Below, in pieces: positions 23,627 to 31,637 of a stretch of 46,117 nt of DNA (positions within the stretch are counted from its first letter, which is position 1; each line of letters starts with the position of its first letter). The position numbers were made by a program, and so were the translations under genes. Source of the stretch: RZZS01 sp964498755 (GTDB lineage: Bacteria; Pseudomonadota; Alphaproteobacteria; Micavibrionales; Micavibrionaceae); the NCBI GenBank assembly GCA_964498755.1, contig CAZCIB010000017.1:1-46117 (forward strand), read 5' to 3'. The notes beneath the pieces were generated by a model, which had not been told where the DNA came from, made no database searches, and saw only the letters and a program-made list of their open reading frames with translations.

Positions 23627-25030
23627 ATGCGCTATCTTGCCTCGACCAAAAACAGCCGGACTGAAATGCTGGAGACAATCGGCGTTTCTTCCCTCGACGA
23701 CCTGTTTAAAGACGTTCCAGAACGGGCCTTTATCGACGGCCTGGCAAACCTGCCGCCGCATAGGGGCGAGCTCGAAGTCGAGCGGATTATGGGCGCGAAA
23801 GCGGCGCGCAATCACGCCGCGCCGGACGGGCCGTTTTTCCTCGGGGCGGGGTGCTATTATCACCATGTTCCGGCCACAGTGGATTACATCATCCAGCGCA
23901 GCGAATTTCTGACCGCCTATACGCCCTACCAGCCGGAAATCGCGCAGGGGACTCTAAGATACGTATTTGAGTTTCAGACCTTTATCGCGCAATTGACAGG
24001 ACAGGAGCTTGCCAACGCTTCGCTCTATGACGGCGCGACGGCTTGCGCCGAGGCCGCGCTGATGGCCATGCGGGTGACAAAGCGTAACAGGGTTGTGATC
24101 GGCAACGCCCTGCATCCCGATTACGTGGAAGTTCTGGAGAGTTATCTGGGGAATTATTCCAATTCGCAGCTTGTCGCTTCCCCTCACCCTGACCCTCTCC
24201 CAAGGGAGAGGGAAAAAGAAAACCCCTCTCCCTCGGGAGAGGGAGGGGACCGTCTCGTCGAAGCGCGTCAGCGCGAAGGCGGACGGGAGGGTGAGGGGCT
24301 GGTTGACGAAAGCACAGCCTGCGTCATCATCCAGTCGCCGGATTTTTACGGCAGCCCGCACGCCTATGAAGATTGGCGCAAAATCTGTGATGAAACGGGC
24401 GCGCTGCTCATTGTCGTGGTTAACGAGATTGTCTCGCTCGGCCTTCTGCCCGCCCCGTCCGGGGCCGATATCGTCTGCGGCGAGGCGCAGAGCGTCGGCC
24501 TGCCGATGTCCTTCGGCGGTCCGCATCTCGGGTTTTTCGCCTGCCGCGAGAAATTCCTGCGCCAGATGCCGGGGCGGCTGTGCGGCCAGACGGTCGACGC
24601 CTACGGGCGCGAGTCCTATGTGCTGACGCTCAGTACGCGCGAGCAGCATATCCGCCGTGAAAAGGCGACGTCCAATATCTGCACGAATCAGGGCCTGTGC
24701 GCGCTGGCCTTTACCGTGCATATGGCGCTTCTGGGCGAAGACGGCTTTAAACGTCTCGCGCGCCTCAATCATGAAGCCGCCATCAAAACCGCCGAGGCCG
24801 TGACGCAAATTCCCGGCGTGAAGCTGGTCAATGAAACGTTTTTTAATGAATTCACGGTGGAGCTTCCCGTTCCTGCTGCGGGCGTTGTCGAAAGACTGGC
24901 GGAGAAGGGAATTGTTGGGGGGTATGCGGTGAATGAGAACCGGCTCCTCCTCGCCGCGACCGAAATGACGACGGACGAGGATATCGCGCGGCTCAAAGAC
25001 GCGCTTTCGGAGATCCTTGCATGCGGATGA
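23627..25030 (+). CDS. gcvPA: Glycine dehydrogenase (decarboxylating) subunit 1, GcvPA
   Basis: GcvPA is one half of the split PLP-dependent P-protein, which decarboxylates glycine onto GcvH. The 467 residues include the family blocks FLGAGCYYHHVPATVDYI, TAYTPYQPEIAQGTLRY, NASLYDGATACAEA, IVCGEAQSVGLPMSFGGP and QHIRREKATSNICTNQ. Between YLGNYSNSQ and VDESTACVIIQSPDF (residues about 185-224) lies a Pro, Glu, Arg and Gly-rich stretch encoded by the palindromic element at 24180-24298. The frame is intact and all recognised catalytic blocks are present, so activity is plausible. It starts a second transcription unit after gcvH. Confidence 0.95.
   Translation: MRYLASTKNSRTEMLETIGVSSLDDLFKDVPERAFIDGLANLPPHRGELEVERIMGAKAARNHAAPDGPFFLGAGCYYHHVPATVDYIIQRSEFLTAYTPYQPEIAQGTLRYVFEFQTFIAQLTGQELANASLYDGATACAEAALMAMRVTKRNRVVIGNALHPDYVEVLESYLGNYSNSQLVASPHPDPLPREREKENPSPSGEGGDRLVEARQREGGREGEGLVDESTACVIIQSPDFYGSPHAYEDWRKICDETGALLIVVVNEIVSLGLLPAPSGADIVCGEAQSVGLPMSFGGPHLGFFACREKFLRQMPGRLCGQTVDAYGRESYVLTLSTREQHIRREKATSNICTNQGLCALAFTVHMALLGEDGFKRLARLNHEAAIKTAEAVTQIPGVKLVNETFFNEFTVELPVPAAGVVERLAEKGIVGGYAVNENRLLLAATEMTTDEDIARLKDALSEILACG
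24180..24298. repeat. Multi-stem palindromic element inside gcvPA (CCCTCACCC family)
   Basis: The ends CCCCTCACCCT (24180-24190) and AGGGTGAGGGG (24288-24298) are perfect reverse complements. Inside are two perfect nine-base hairpins (24193-24212 and 24224-24243) and a third GC-rich region with GCGCGTCAGCGC. The element of 119 bases would fold as a closed stem with three branches. A related but diverged element lies in gcvPB. It is translated as part of GcvPA. Confidence 0.9.
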
Positions 25031-25521
25031 TCGCCCTCGCGTTCCTCGCACTTTTTCTCATCGCGCATCCGGCGGGCGCGCAGGAAGGGAAAATCTGCAC
25101 GCAGATGTGGTGCGATGAAGGGCTGACGGGATATTTGCAGGCTGTTGTCTGGCCGCCGGGCCTTTATGAATTCACAATCGACGCGGACGGGGAAGTCACG
25201 CATTGCCGCGCCGAGATGCCGCTAAAATCCTGCGAACAGCGCGTGATCTGCGACCGCGAAACGGCGCAAATTGCCACGTATGGCTGTGACAGTGATAAGG
25301 ATCTGCACGCGTTCAGTACGCTGTCTTTGTTCCAAATCCCCCAAAAACTGACGCTGAAAATAGAACAGCAGCAGGGCTGGAAAGCTTTATCTCAAGTGAC
25401 GATTGAAAACAGACAATGTTCTTACCCGAACGGGCCGGATTGCGATGCGCGCATGTGCTGCAGCGCGAGCGTCTCCATCCCCGTGGAATGGGAATATCCG
25501 AAGGAGGGGGCTGGGGAATGA
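25021..25521 (+). CDS. Exported cysteine-rich protein of unknown function
   Basis: A 166-residue protein with a clear signal peptide (MIALAFLALFLIAHPAGAQE, cleavage probably after GAQ or AGA near residue 22). The mature part has about ten cysteines (KICTQMWCDE, THCRAE, KSCEQRVIC, ATYGCDSD, RQCSYPNGPDCDARMCC), so it is probably disulfide-bonded in the periplasm. No family is recognised. The start overlaps the gcvPA stop by ten bases, and its own stop overlaps the NUDIX gene (ATGA), so it belongs to the same operon, though a role in glycine cleavage is not evident. Confidence 0.75.
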   Translation: MRMIALAFLALFLIAHPAGAQEGKICTQMWCDEGLTGYLQAVVWPPGLYEFTIDADGEVTHCRAEMPLKSCEQRVICDRETAQIATYGCDSDKDLHAFSTLSLFQIPQKLTLKIEQQQGWKALSQVTIENRQCSYPNGPDCDARMCCSASVSIPVEWEYPKEGAGE

Positions 25522-26087
25522 CGTTAAGCGACGCGCTTGCGAGTTATCGCCCCGCTGATGAGACGGAAAACGCGGCGCTGGATTCCATCCGCGCATTCCT
25601 CGGTCATTGCGGCGCGCAAAATAAAAACCCCTTCTGCCGCACGACGCTGGAGGGGCATGTTACCGCCGGGGCGTGGATTATTGATCCCGATGCGGAGACC
25701 TGCGTTCTGGTTCATCATAGAAAGCTGGATATGTGGGTGCAGCCCGGCGGGCATTGTGATGGCGACCCGGACGTCGCCGGGGCTGCCCTCAGGGAGGCGC
25801 GGGAAGAGACGGGCCTGAAAAGCCTCCATCTTCAAGACGGCATTTTCGACGTCGACGCGCATAACATTCCGGAACGGGGAAAAGAGCCCGCGCATATTCA
25901 TTACGATATCCGTTTCCTCGTTTATGGCGATGCGCGCGAAACGCCGTTCATCAGCCACGAGTCGCGGGACGCGCGCTGGATTGCGTTGGACCGCGTAAGC
26001 GCTTTAACCGGCGAGGAGAGCGTTTTGCGGATGGTGAGGAAGACGCAGGGAAGGAGCTTACAGTACGGGCTGCGTAAATCGGCTTAG
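25518..26087 (+). CDS. NUDIX hydrolase
   Basis: A 189-residue NUDIX protein, which hydrolyses nucleoside diphosphates linked to another moiety. The box is GHCDGDPDVAGAALREAREE followed by TGL (about residues 80-102); the metal-binding REAREETGL half is complete, while the first Glu of the consensus is Pro, as in a known subgroup starting VQPGGHCDGD. The earlier stretch EGHVTAGAWIIDPDAETCVL and later HIHYDIRFLVYGD also fit. The ATG at 25518 overlaps the previous stop (ATGA). Substrate unknown; it might clean up damaged nucleotides. Confidence 0.88.
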   Translation: MTLSDALASYRPADETENAALDSIRAFLGHCGAQNKNPFCRTTLEGHVTAGAWIIDPDAETCVLVHHRKLDMWVQPGGHCDGDPDVAGAALREAREETGLKSLHLQDGIFDVDAHNIPERGKEPAHIHYDIRFLVYGDARETPFISHESRDARWIALDRVSALTGEESVLRMVRKTQGRSLQYGLRKSA

Positions 26088-26118
26088 CGTGAAACATTGA
26101 GCTTAAAAGAAAGATTTT

Positions 26119-26412
26119 TATGCCGCCAGGACGCCAGGAGTCTCAGAGCATTGCGCCGCAGGCATTATAAAAAACTACGGCCCGCCTTCGCTGCTGTGCA
26201 GCTTCGGAACGGACAAGATAAACGCGAATGGACGCGAATGCTTTTTCGCGCACGAAGCGCTCAATGTTTTTCAAACACAGAGTACACAGAGCTCACAGAG
26301 AATTACGGAGCGTTTTAAAACTCTGTGCGCTCTGTGTACTCTGTGTTGATATTATTCGCGCTGGCGCGCGAGAAGCCATCAGAACTCTTGGCGTCCTGGC
26401 GACTTGGCGGTA
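26119..26412. repeat. Nested stack of three palindromic repeat families
   Basis: This fills most of the 403-base gap 26088-26490, which has no gene. The outer arms (26119-26148 and 26381-26412) are built from words like GGACGCCA. Inside, ACGCGAATGGACGCGAAT (26221-26240) faces TTATTCGCGCTGGCG (26352-26368). The core has 27-base arms 26274-26300 and 26321-26347 that match in 26 of 27 positions and consist of the word CACAGAG. A further small hairpin GCTGC-TGT-GCAGC lies near 26190-26202. The layout suggests later elements inserted into the middle of earlier ones. Confidence 0.85.
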
Positions 26413-26490
26413 AATAATGAATTCACATTTTTGGAACAAGGCTTCGGAGACACAATAAACCATGGGCCTCTCTCAGGCAAGGATATCGAC

Positions 26491-26877
26491 ATGACTCAAA
26501 AAGACGACATTGAAAAACTCCGCCGCATCGCGCGGCTGATGGACAGCCAGTTCGCGATACCGGGCACGGGCTTTCGCTTTGGCTTTGACGGGCTGCTCGG
26601 CCTCATTCCCGGAGTGGGAGATACGGTGACGGCGATCTCGACGGCATATTTTGTCGGCATGGCGGATCAGCTTGGCGTGCCGGGCCATATCAAGTTCAAA
26701 ATGATTTTGAACGGCTTTATCGACTGGCTCGTCGGGCTGATCCCGTTTATCGGCGACCTGTTCGATTTCGGCTTCAAGGCGAACAGCAAAAACGCACGGC
26801 TTATCCTTGATTACCTGAAAGAAAACGGCGACATTATCGAGGGCGAGGTTTTGGAGAGAGAGGACATCGGCGCATGA
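26491..26877 (+). CDS. DUF4112 family protein
   Basis: A 128-residue protein with two hydrophobic segments containing repeated GLIPGVGD / GLIPFIGDLFD motifs, which together with LRRIARLMDSQFAIPGTGFRFGFDGLLGLIPG define the DUF4112 family of unknown function. The ATG at 26491 has GCAAGGAT upstream; the frame is open further but runs into the repeat stack. It overlaps the gcvPB start by four bases and so sits in the glycine cleavage operon. Confidence 0.88.
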   Translation: MTQKDDIEKLRRIARLMDSQFAIPGTGFRFGFDGLLGLIPGVGDTVTAISTAYFVGMADQLGVPGHIKFKMILNGFIDWLVGLIPFIGDLFDFGFKANSKNARLILDYLKENGDIIEGEVLEREDIGA

Positions 26878-28490
26878 TGGAGGAGGCGAATTTAAATTCT
26901 GCATCGCGCGGCCTTAATTACGAGGAAAATCTCCTCTGGGACAAGGCGCGCAGCGACGAGAGCGGGGTGGACTTGCCGGAACCGGTAAACCTGCCGCTGA
27001 AAATCGGCTTGCCGGAACGCGGCGCTATCGGCATGCCGCAGGTGAGCGAGCCGCAAGTCGTACGTCATTTCGTGCGCCTCTCGACGATGAACTATTCGAT
27101 CGATAGCGGCTTCTTCCCGCTCGGCTCCTGCACGATGAAGCACAATCCGCGCCTCAATGAAAAAATCGCGCGGCTGCCGGGGTTCGCGCATATCCACCCG
27201 CTTCAGCCCGAGAACGCGGTTCAGGGCGCGCTTGAGGTCATGTACGAGCTGCAAAACGCGCTGGGCGAGCTGACCGGCCTGCCGGGCGTGTGCCTGGCGC
27301 CTGCCGCCGGGGCGCATGGCGAGCTTGCCGGGATGATGACCATTCGCCGCGCGCATGAGGCGACAGGCGAAGGGCATCGTAATATCGTGCTGATCCCCGA
27401 TTCGGCGCACGGCACGAACCCGGCCACGGCGCATACATGTGGCTACAAGGTCAAAACCATTGTCACGAAAGACACGGGCCGCCTGACGCTGGACGCGTTT
27501 AAAGACGCGCTGGGCGACGGGGAAAATATCGCCGGGATGATGGTGACAAATCCGAATACCTGCGGCCTGTTCGAGCGGAATATTCTTGAAATCGCGGAAC
27601 TTCTCCATGACGCTGGCGGGTATTTTTACTGTGACGGCGCGAATTTCAACGCGCTGGTCGGGAAAATCCGCCCCGGCGATTTCGGCGTCGACGTCATGCA
27701 TATCAATCTGCACAAGACCTTTTCCACGCCCCATGGCGGCGGCGGTCCCGGATCGGGGCCGATCTGCGTGACAGAGAAACTCGCGCCCTATATGCCCGTG
27801 CCGGTGGTGGAGAAGGCGTATCCCTCACCCACTGCGCTAACGCTCTCCTCTGACGAGGAGAGCGAAGCTCCGTTGCCCTCTCCCTTCAGGGAGAGGAAGG
27901 GACCCGGCGAAGCATCGCGAAGCCGGGAGGGTGAGGGACAGGCAACATACAAACTCTCACGCATTGAAGACCGCCCCGAAGCGCTGGGCCGACTCAAAGG
28001 CTTTCACGGGCAGTTCGGCATGCATGTGCGCGCGCTCACTTATATCCTGAGCCACGGCGCGGACGGGCTGAAGCGCATCGCCGAGGACGCCGTTCTGCAC
28101 GCGAATTATATTCTTGCGGAACTGAAAAATGATTATCACGCCCCGTACGAAGGGCCGTGCATGCATGAATGTTTGCTGACTGACAAGGCGCAGAAAGAGG
28201 CGGCCGTCACAACGCTTGATATTGCCAAGACTTTGACCGAATATTCCTTCCATCCGATGACGGTCTATTTCCCGCTGGTGGTTCAGGGCGCTATGCTGAT
28301 CGAGCCGACGGAGACAGAAAGCAAGGACTCGCTCGACCGGTTTATCAGCGTGATGAAACATGTTGCGGAGGAAGTCAAAGCCGGAAATACGGATCAGTTC
28401 CATGACTTCCCACATTCCACGCCGCGCCGCCGTCTGGATGAAGTCAAAGCCGCGAAGGAGCCCTTGTTACGCTGGAAGGAAAGCGCATGA
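26874..28490 (+). CDS. gcvPB: Glycine dehydrogenase (decarboxylating) subunit 2, GcvPB
   Basis: The PLP-carrying half of the split P-protein. The 538 residues include MNYSIDSGFFPLGSCTMKHN, LAPAAGAHGELAGMM, IPDSAHGTNPATAHTCGYKV, MVTNPNTCGLFE and the PLP-lysine motif HINLHKTFSTPHGGGGPG (Lys near 282). Between VVEK and TYKLSRIEDRP (residues about 316-356) lies a Ser, Glu, Pro and Arg-rich insert of about 40 residues encoded by the palindromic element at 27821-27938; relatives have a very short link here. Start could be the ATG at 26874 or 26877. GcvPA and GcvPB, which form one enzyme, carry the same kind of insert. Confidence 0.96.
   Translation: MMEEANLNSASRGLNYEENLLWDKARSDESGVDLPEPVNLPLKIGLPERGAIGMPQVSEPQVVRHFVRLSTMNYSIDSGFFPLGSCTMKHNPRLNEKIARLPGFAHIHPLQPENAVQGALEVMYELQNALGELTGLPGVCLAPAAGAHGELAGMMTIRRAHEATGEGHRNIVLIPDSAHGTNPATAHTCGYKVKTIVTKDTGRLTLDAFKDALGDGENIAGMMVTNPNTCGLFERNILEIAELLHDAGGYFYCDGANFNALVGKIRPGDFGVDVMHINLHKTFSTPHGGGGPGSGPICVTEKLAPYMPVPVVEKAYPSPTALTLSSDEESEAPLPSPFRERKGPGEASRSREGEGQATYKLSRIEDRPEALGRLKGFHGQFGMHVRALTYILSHGADGLKRIAEDAVLHANYILAELKNDYHAPYEGPCMHECLLTDKAQKEAAVTTLDIAKTLTEYSFHPMTVYFPLVVQGAMLIEPTETESKDSLDRFISVMKHVAEEVKAGNTDQFHDFPHSTPRRRLDEVKAAKEPLLRWKESA
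27821..27938. repeat. Multi-stem palindromic element inside gcvPB (CCCTCACCC family)
   Basis: Ends TCCCTCACCC (27821-27830) and GGGTGAGGGA (27929-27938) are perfect reverse complements. Inside are three hairpins: CGCTCTCCTC/GAGGAGAGCG (27841-27864), CCTCTCCCT/AGGGAGAGG (27877-27896) and CCCGGC/GCCGGG (27903-27927). At 118 bases it has nearly the same length and the same outer stem as the gcvPA element (119 bases), while the inner stems differ, so stems seem to be kept by compensating changes. Confidence 0.9.
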
Positions 28491-29038
28491 ACAAACTTGA
28501 AGCCGCAAGACAACAACTCGTCACTGCGATAAACCTGCATTTGCTGGACGTCGATCCGGTATCCGTGCATGCGCTCGGCAATAACGCGCTGGCGCTGTTA
28601 AAAGGGGTTCTGGCCGAAGAGGGGCAAAAGTCCCTTACGGAATTCATGTCTTCGCATCCTGCGCTGTTCGGAGAGGAATTGCCGGATCACCGCGTGTTCC
28701 TGGCGGGCGAAAAAGAGGCCGACATCGAAATAGAAGAGACGTCCAACGACGCGCTGTTGTTTATGGCCTGCGCGGACTTTCAAAGCGCCGCGGAAAAAAC
28801 GGAGCTGGATATACAGCTTTTCGGGCAATGGTTCCTGAGCGTTCATCAGGATAACGTCCGCGACGCGTCATTCGAGCAGTTCCCCGATGCCGTTCGTGAA
28901 AAATTTTTCCCGCCGGATTTCGCCGATCAGCCCCGCGTGATGCAAAAACAGACCGGCCATGCCATTATCGTGCATATGCATGACGAGATGCAGAAAACCG
29001 TGGCCGAGCAGGCCGCCAAAGGAGAAGAAATTGAATAA
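28487..29038 (+). CDS. Protein of unknown function, downstream of gcvPB
   Basis: An acidic soluble protein of 183 residues without signal peptide or membrane segment. Two mostly helical halves can be guessed (KLEAARQQLVTAINLHLLDV; the C-terminal TGHAIIVHMHDEMQKTVAEQ), with no recognised family motif. The ATG overlaps the gcvPB stop (ATGA), so it is translationally coupled to it. The next gene, a small lipoprotein, overlaps its end. Function unknown. Confidence 0.7.
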   Translation: MNKLEAARQQLVTAINLHLLDVDPVSVHALGNNALALLKGVLAEEGQKSLTEFMSSHPALFGEELPDHRVFLAGEKEADIEIEETSNDALLFMACADFQSAAEKTELDIQLFGQWFLSVHQDNVRDASFEQFPDAVREKFFPPDFADQPRVMQKQTGHAIIVHMHDEMQKTVAEQAAKGEEIE

Positions 29039-29183
29039 ACTTGCCGCGCTTTTGGTTGTTCTTGGCTTGTCCGCCTGCGCCTGTCCGCGTACGGAATCTT
29101 ATGAAGACACGCCCTATGATGGGCGCACCGCAGGTTCCGGCATGGTCGAGCAGAACAGCTGCTGGTCGAGGATTTGGGATTAG
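29031..29183 (+). CDS. Small lipoprotein with YExxPY-RTAGSG motif
   Basis: A 50-residue protein starting at TTG with GGAGAAG just upstream. The signal sequence NKLAALLVVLGLSAC ends in a lipobox (LSAC, Cys16), so it is probably a lipoprotein. The mature part is short and contains YEDTPYDGRTAGSGMV, which matches YEGFPYGNDRTAGSGV in the other lipoprotein at 33789-34091. I do not know a named family. It overlaps the preceding gene by eight bases and is followed by a terminator. Confidence 0.7.
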   Translation: MNKLAALLVVLGLSACACPRTESYEDTPYDGRTAGSGMVEQNSCWSRIWD

Positions 29184-29203
29184 TCTTGAAGCAAGCGCAA
29201 CTT

Positions 29204-29235
29204 AAAACCCGCCATCTTCAGGCGGGTTTTGGTTT
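29204..29235 (+). terminator. Rho-independent terminator of the gcvP operon
   Basis: A perfect ten-base stem AAAACCCGCC (29204-29213) and GGCGGGTTTT (29221-29230) with a seven-base loop and T-rich tail, 20 bases after the lipoprotein stop. Confidence 0.88.
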
Positions 29236-29251
29236 CAGAATAGAGCTTTGT

Positions 29252-29452
29252 TCAAGGGCTGTCTTTAAACATCTTCCAGGACAGCTTGAGCGCGACATAG
29301 CTTAAAAGGAAAAAGAGATATGACACGACGACATAAGCGGTCGTGAGATAGAATACGCCAAGTAGCGAAAGCCCCGAAATAAACAGGCATAAAATACCCA
29401 GAAACAAAAAGGTCGGCACGATGAAGTAGTGATCGAAGTCTTTGATGTTCAT
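29252..29452 (-). CDS. Small membrane protein of unknown function
   Basis: A 66-residue protein with two hydrophobic segments (FIVPTFLFLGILCLFISGL and YVVVSYLFFLLSYVALKL). The ATG at 29452 has AGGGGAG at good spacing, so the longer frame to 29479 is not used. It resembles the next gene in size and topology but not in sequence. No family recognised. Confidence 0.65.
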   Translation of the reverse strand: MNIKDFDHYFIVPTFLFLGILCLFISGLSLLGVFYLTTAYVVVSYLFFLLSYVALKLSWKMFKDSP

Positions 29453-29557
29453 TTTTATCTCCCCTAAAGACACGAGCATTTTGCGGAGGCGGCTTACAAA
29501 ACCGCACGCTCTTAGGATGACATTCGTTATTCGCTCTGAAAAGTAAAATCGGTAATT

Positions 29558-29803
29558 TTATTTCTTTTTCCCCTGTAATATTTCGAGTTCGTTTCTGAGA
29601 CGCGCTTTGTTCAAGTCCTTTGTCAGGCGGCGTTCCTCGAGGTCCGGGCCGGAATACAGTGCGATCACAGAGAGAAGAGGCGTAACGAGAAGAAGAAGCG
29701 CAAGAATGATTTCCGAGCCGTAAACTTCCGTAAAAGCGTACGCCGCGACGAGTATCTGAATAACGCAGGCGAGATAGGCGGCGCAGCGAATAACTTTATC
29801 CAT
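29558..29803 (-). CDS. Small membrane protein with charged C-terminus, unknown function
   Basis: An 81-residue protein with two membrane segments (about residues 7-26 and 30-50) and a charged helical tail (DLEERRLTKDLNKARLRNEL) that may form a coiled coil in the cytoplasm. The ATG at 29803 has AAGGAG before it. It lies 105 bases upstream of the other small membrane gene on the same strand and diverges from the DUF4139 gene. No family recognised. Confidence 0.65.
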   Translation of the reverse strand: MDKVIRCAAYLACVIQILVAAYAFTEVYGSEIILALLLLVTPLLSVIALYSGPDLEERRLTKDLNKARLRNELEILQGKKK

Positions 29804-29881
29804 GACTTGCTCCTTTTGATTATGCCTGTCTCATGCTATTGAATTGGTATACCGCTCTCAAGACGAAAAGGATATTCGGTC

Positions 29882-31561
29882 ATGCGATATGTCATTCTTG
29901 CCCTTGCTGTATTGTTCGCCTTTCCTGTTTCCGTGCCCGCTAATGCGGAAGAGCTTACAGCTGAAAGTGAAATCACCGCCGTAACGGTGTACACGAACCG
30001 CGCGACTGTGACGCGCACGGCCGAGATTGAAGCGCCGCAGGGCGCGCATACGGTTGTTTTTGAAGACCTGCCGCTGGGGCTGATGACCGATTCGCTTCGC
30101 GTCGAGGGCAGCGCGCGGGCAAACGTGATATTCGGCGCAATCAGCCATAACCGCGTCAATCAGGCCGATCTTGCCAATCCGCGCGAGGACGCGCTGCAAA
30201 AGCAAATCGAAACGCTGGAGCAGAATAAAAAGCTCGTCCAGTCCGAGGAGAAGAGCTGGCAGGACCAGATCCGTTTTCTGCGCGAGATCGGCAAGCAGGC
30301 GACAGACCGCGTGAATGAAAAAATTGCTGAAGATTTGACGATGAACCCGCAGGCCTGGCTCGAATCCGCGCAAACGGTGCGGCAGGGCGTTGAAGAAGCG
30401 CTCAAGGCCGGGGTGGCTCTGGAGGAAAAAATCGCCGACATCGATGAACAAATCCGCGCTCTTCAAAACGAGCTTAATGAAATCCGCACCGGCGCGCGGA
30501 GTTTTTACCGCGTTGAAATCCCGGTTGAGGCCGAGCGCGCGACAAGTTTGACAGTGCAGCTGAGTTATCAGATCGGCGGGGCAACGTGGACGCCCGTTTA
30601 TGACGCGCGGCTCGATACGCGGAGCGGTGAACTGGAACTCGTGCAATACGGCGCGGTGCGTCAGCGCACGGGCGAAGACTGGGAGGACGTCGCGCTGTCT
30701 CTTTCGACCGCGCAGCCGCATCGCGGCGCGGGCCTGCCGGATTTAAATCCGTGGTGGGTAAGCGCTTATAATAATAGTAAAAAGCTAAACGCAGTTGGTT
30801 TTATGGGGGGCGGTCTATCAGAAACCGTGATGGTGGAACGAAGGGCAGCCGCGGACATGGCCGCTGCGCCGCAGGCCATGGAGCTGGAAGAAGCCAGGCC
30901 TGCAAACATGCGCGCCGCTCAAATCGACGCGGGCGGTTTCGTCAGCGAATACCGTATTCCGGGTCCGTCCAGCGTGCTGGCGGACGGGAGCGAGAGCAAG
31001 CTCCTGATCGGCGGCTTTGACAACGACACGGAACTTGAAGTCCAGATCAAGCCGCAACTCTCTACTGATGCTTTTTTGGTGGCCAAAACCACGATCACGG
31101 GTGAAGCGCCGCTCCTGCCCGGCAAGGTCAATCTCTTCCGCGACGGGGCCTATGTCGGCGTAACGCATGCGCCGCTGTTGCGTCCGGGCGAGGAAACCGA
31201 TCTGGCGTTTGGCATTGATGACCAGATCGCCGTGACCCGCAACACGGTCAAGGACGAGCGCAGCGAGGCCGGGGTGATTTCCCGCGATCATGTGCTTGAG
31301 CGGCATTTCGTCACGGAAATCAAGAACCTGCGCGGCAATCCCGTAAAAATCGCCGTGCTGGAAAACACGCCTGTGTCCAAAAATGAGAAGATCAACGTGG
31401 AAATCCTTGAAAAGACGACGACTTCCGGATTCGAAAAAGGCGTGGATAATAAAGCCGGCGTTCTGCGCTGGGGCTTTGATCTAGGCGCGGGCGCGGAAAA
31501 AACCGTGAGTCTGGGCTGGAAAGTCAGCTGGCCCAAGGATATGAATATCAGCGGGTTGTAA
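29882..31561 (+). CDS. DUF4139 domain exported protein (MuiA-like)
   Basis: A 559-residue protein with a signal peptide (ILALAVLFAFPVSVPANAEE; cleavage near residue 22). The N-terminal DUF4140-like domain starts ITAVTVYTNRATVTRTAEI, then a coiled coil (about 100-205, with EDALQKQIETLEQNKKLVQ), then the DUF4139 beta domain (LTVQLSYQIGGATWTPVYDA to the end). The family is sometimes named mucoidy inhibitor A, without a known mechanism. A variable, Ala and Met-rich linker (about 290-345) interrupts the second domain. An AAGGAT lies upstream of the ATG. Confidence 0.88.
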   Translation: MRYVILALAVLFAFPVSVPANAEELTAESEITAVTVYTNRATVTRTAEIEAPQGAHTVVFEDLPLGLMTDSLRVEGSARANVIFGAISHNRVNQADLANPREDALQKQIETLEQNKKLVQSEEKSWQDQIRFLREIGKQATDRVNEKIAEDLTMNPQAWLESAQTVRQGVEEALKAGVALEEKIADIDEQIRALQNELNEIRTGARSFYRVEIPVEAERATSLTVQLSYQIGGATWTPVYDARLDTRSGELELVQYGAVRQRTGEDWEDVALSLSTAQPHRGAGLPDLNPWWVSAYNNSKKLNAVGFMGGGLSETVMVERRAAADMAAAPQAMELEEARPANMRAAQIDAGGFVSEYRIPGPSSVLADGSESKLLIGGFDNDTELEVQIKPQLSTDAFLVAKTTITGEAPLLPGKVNLFRDGAYVGVTHAPLLRPGEETDLAFGIDDQIAVTRNTVKDERSEAGVISRDHVLERHFVTEIKNLRGNPVKIAVLENTPVSKNEKINVEILEKTTTSGFEKGVDNKAGVLRWGFDLGAGAEKTVSLGWKVSWPKDMNISGL

Positions 31562-31637
31562 GATTTTTTTCTTCCATTTCATGCGCAAATTGCGTTAAGT
31601 AAACGCAAGAGCAATAAAATAAACAGGGAGATGTGTT

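Noticed and set aside
26274..26347. Possible CRISPR array from the repeated CACAGAG words
   Set aside because: The units are seven to nine bases, without unique spacers of regular length, and they face each other as a palindrome. No cas genes are present.
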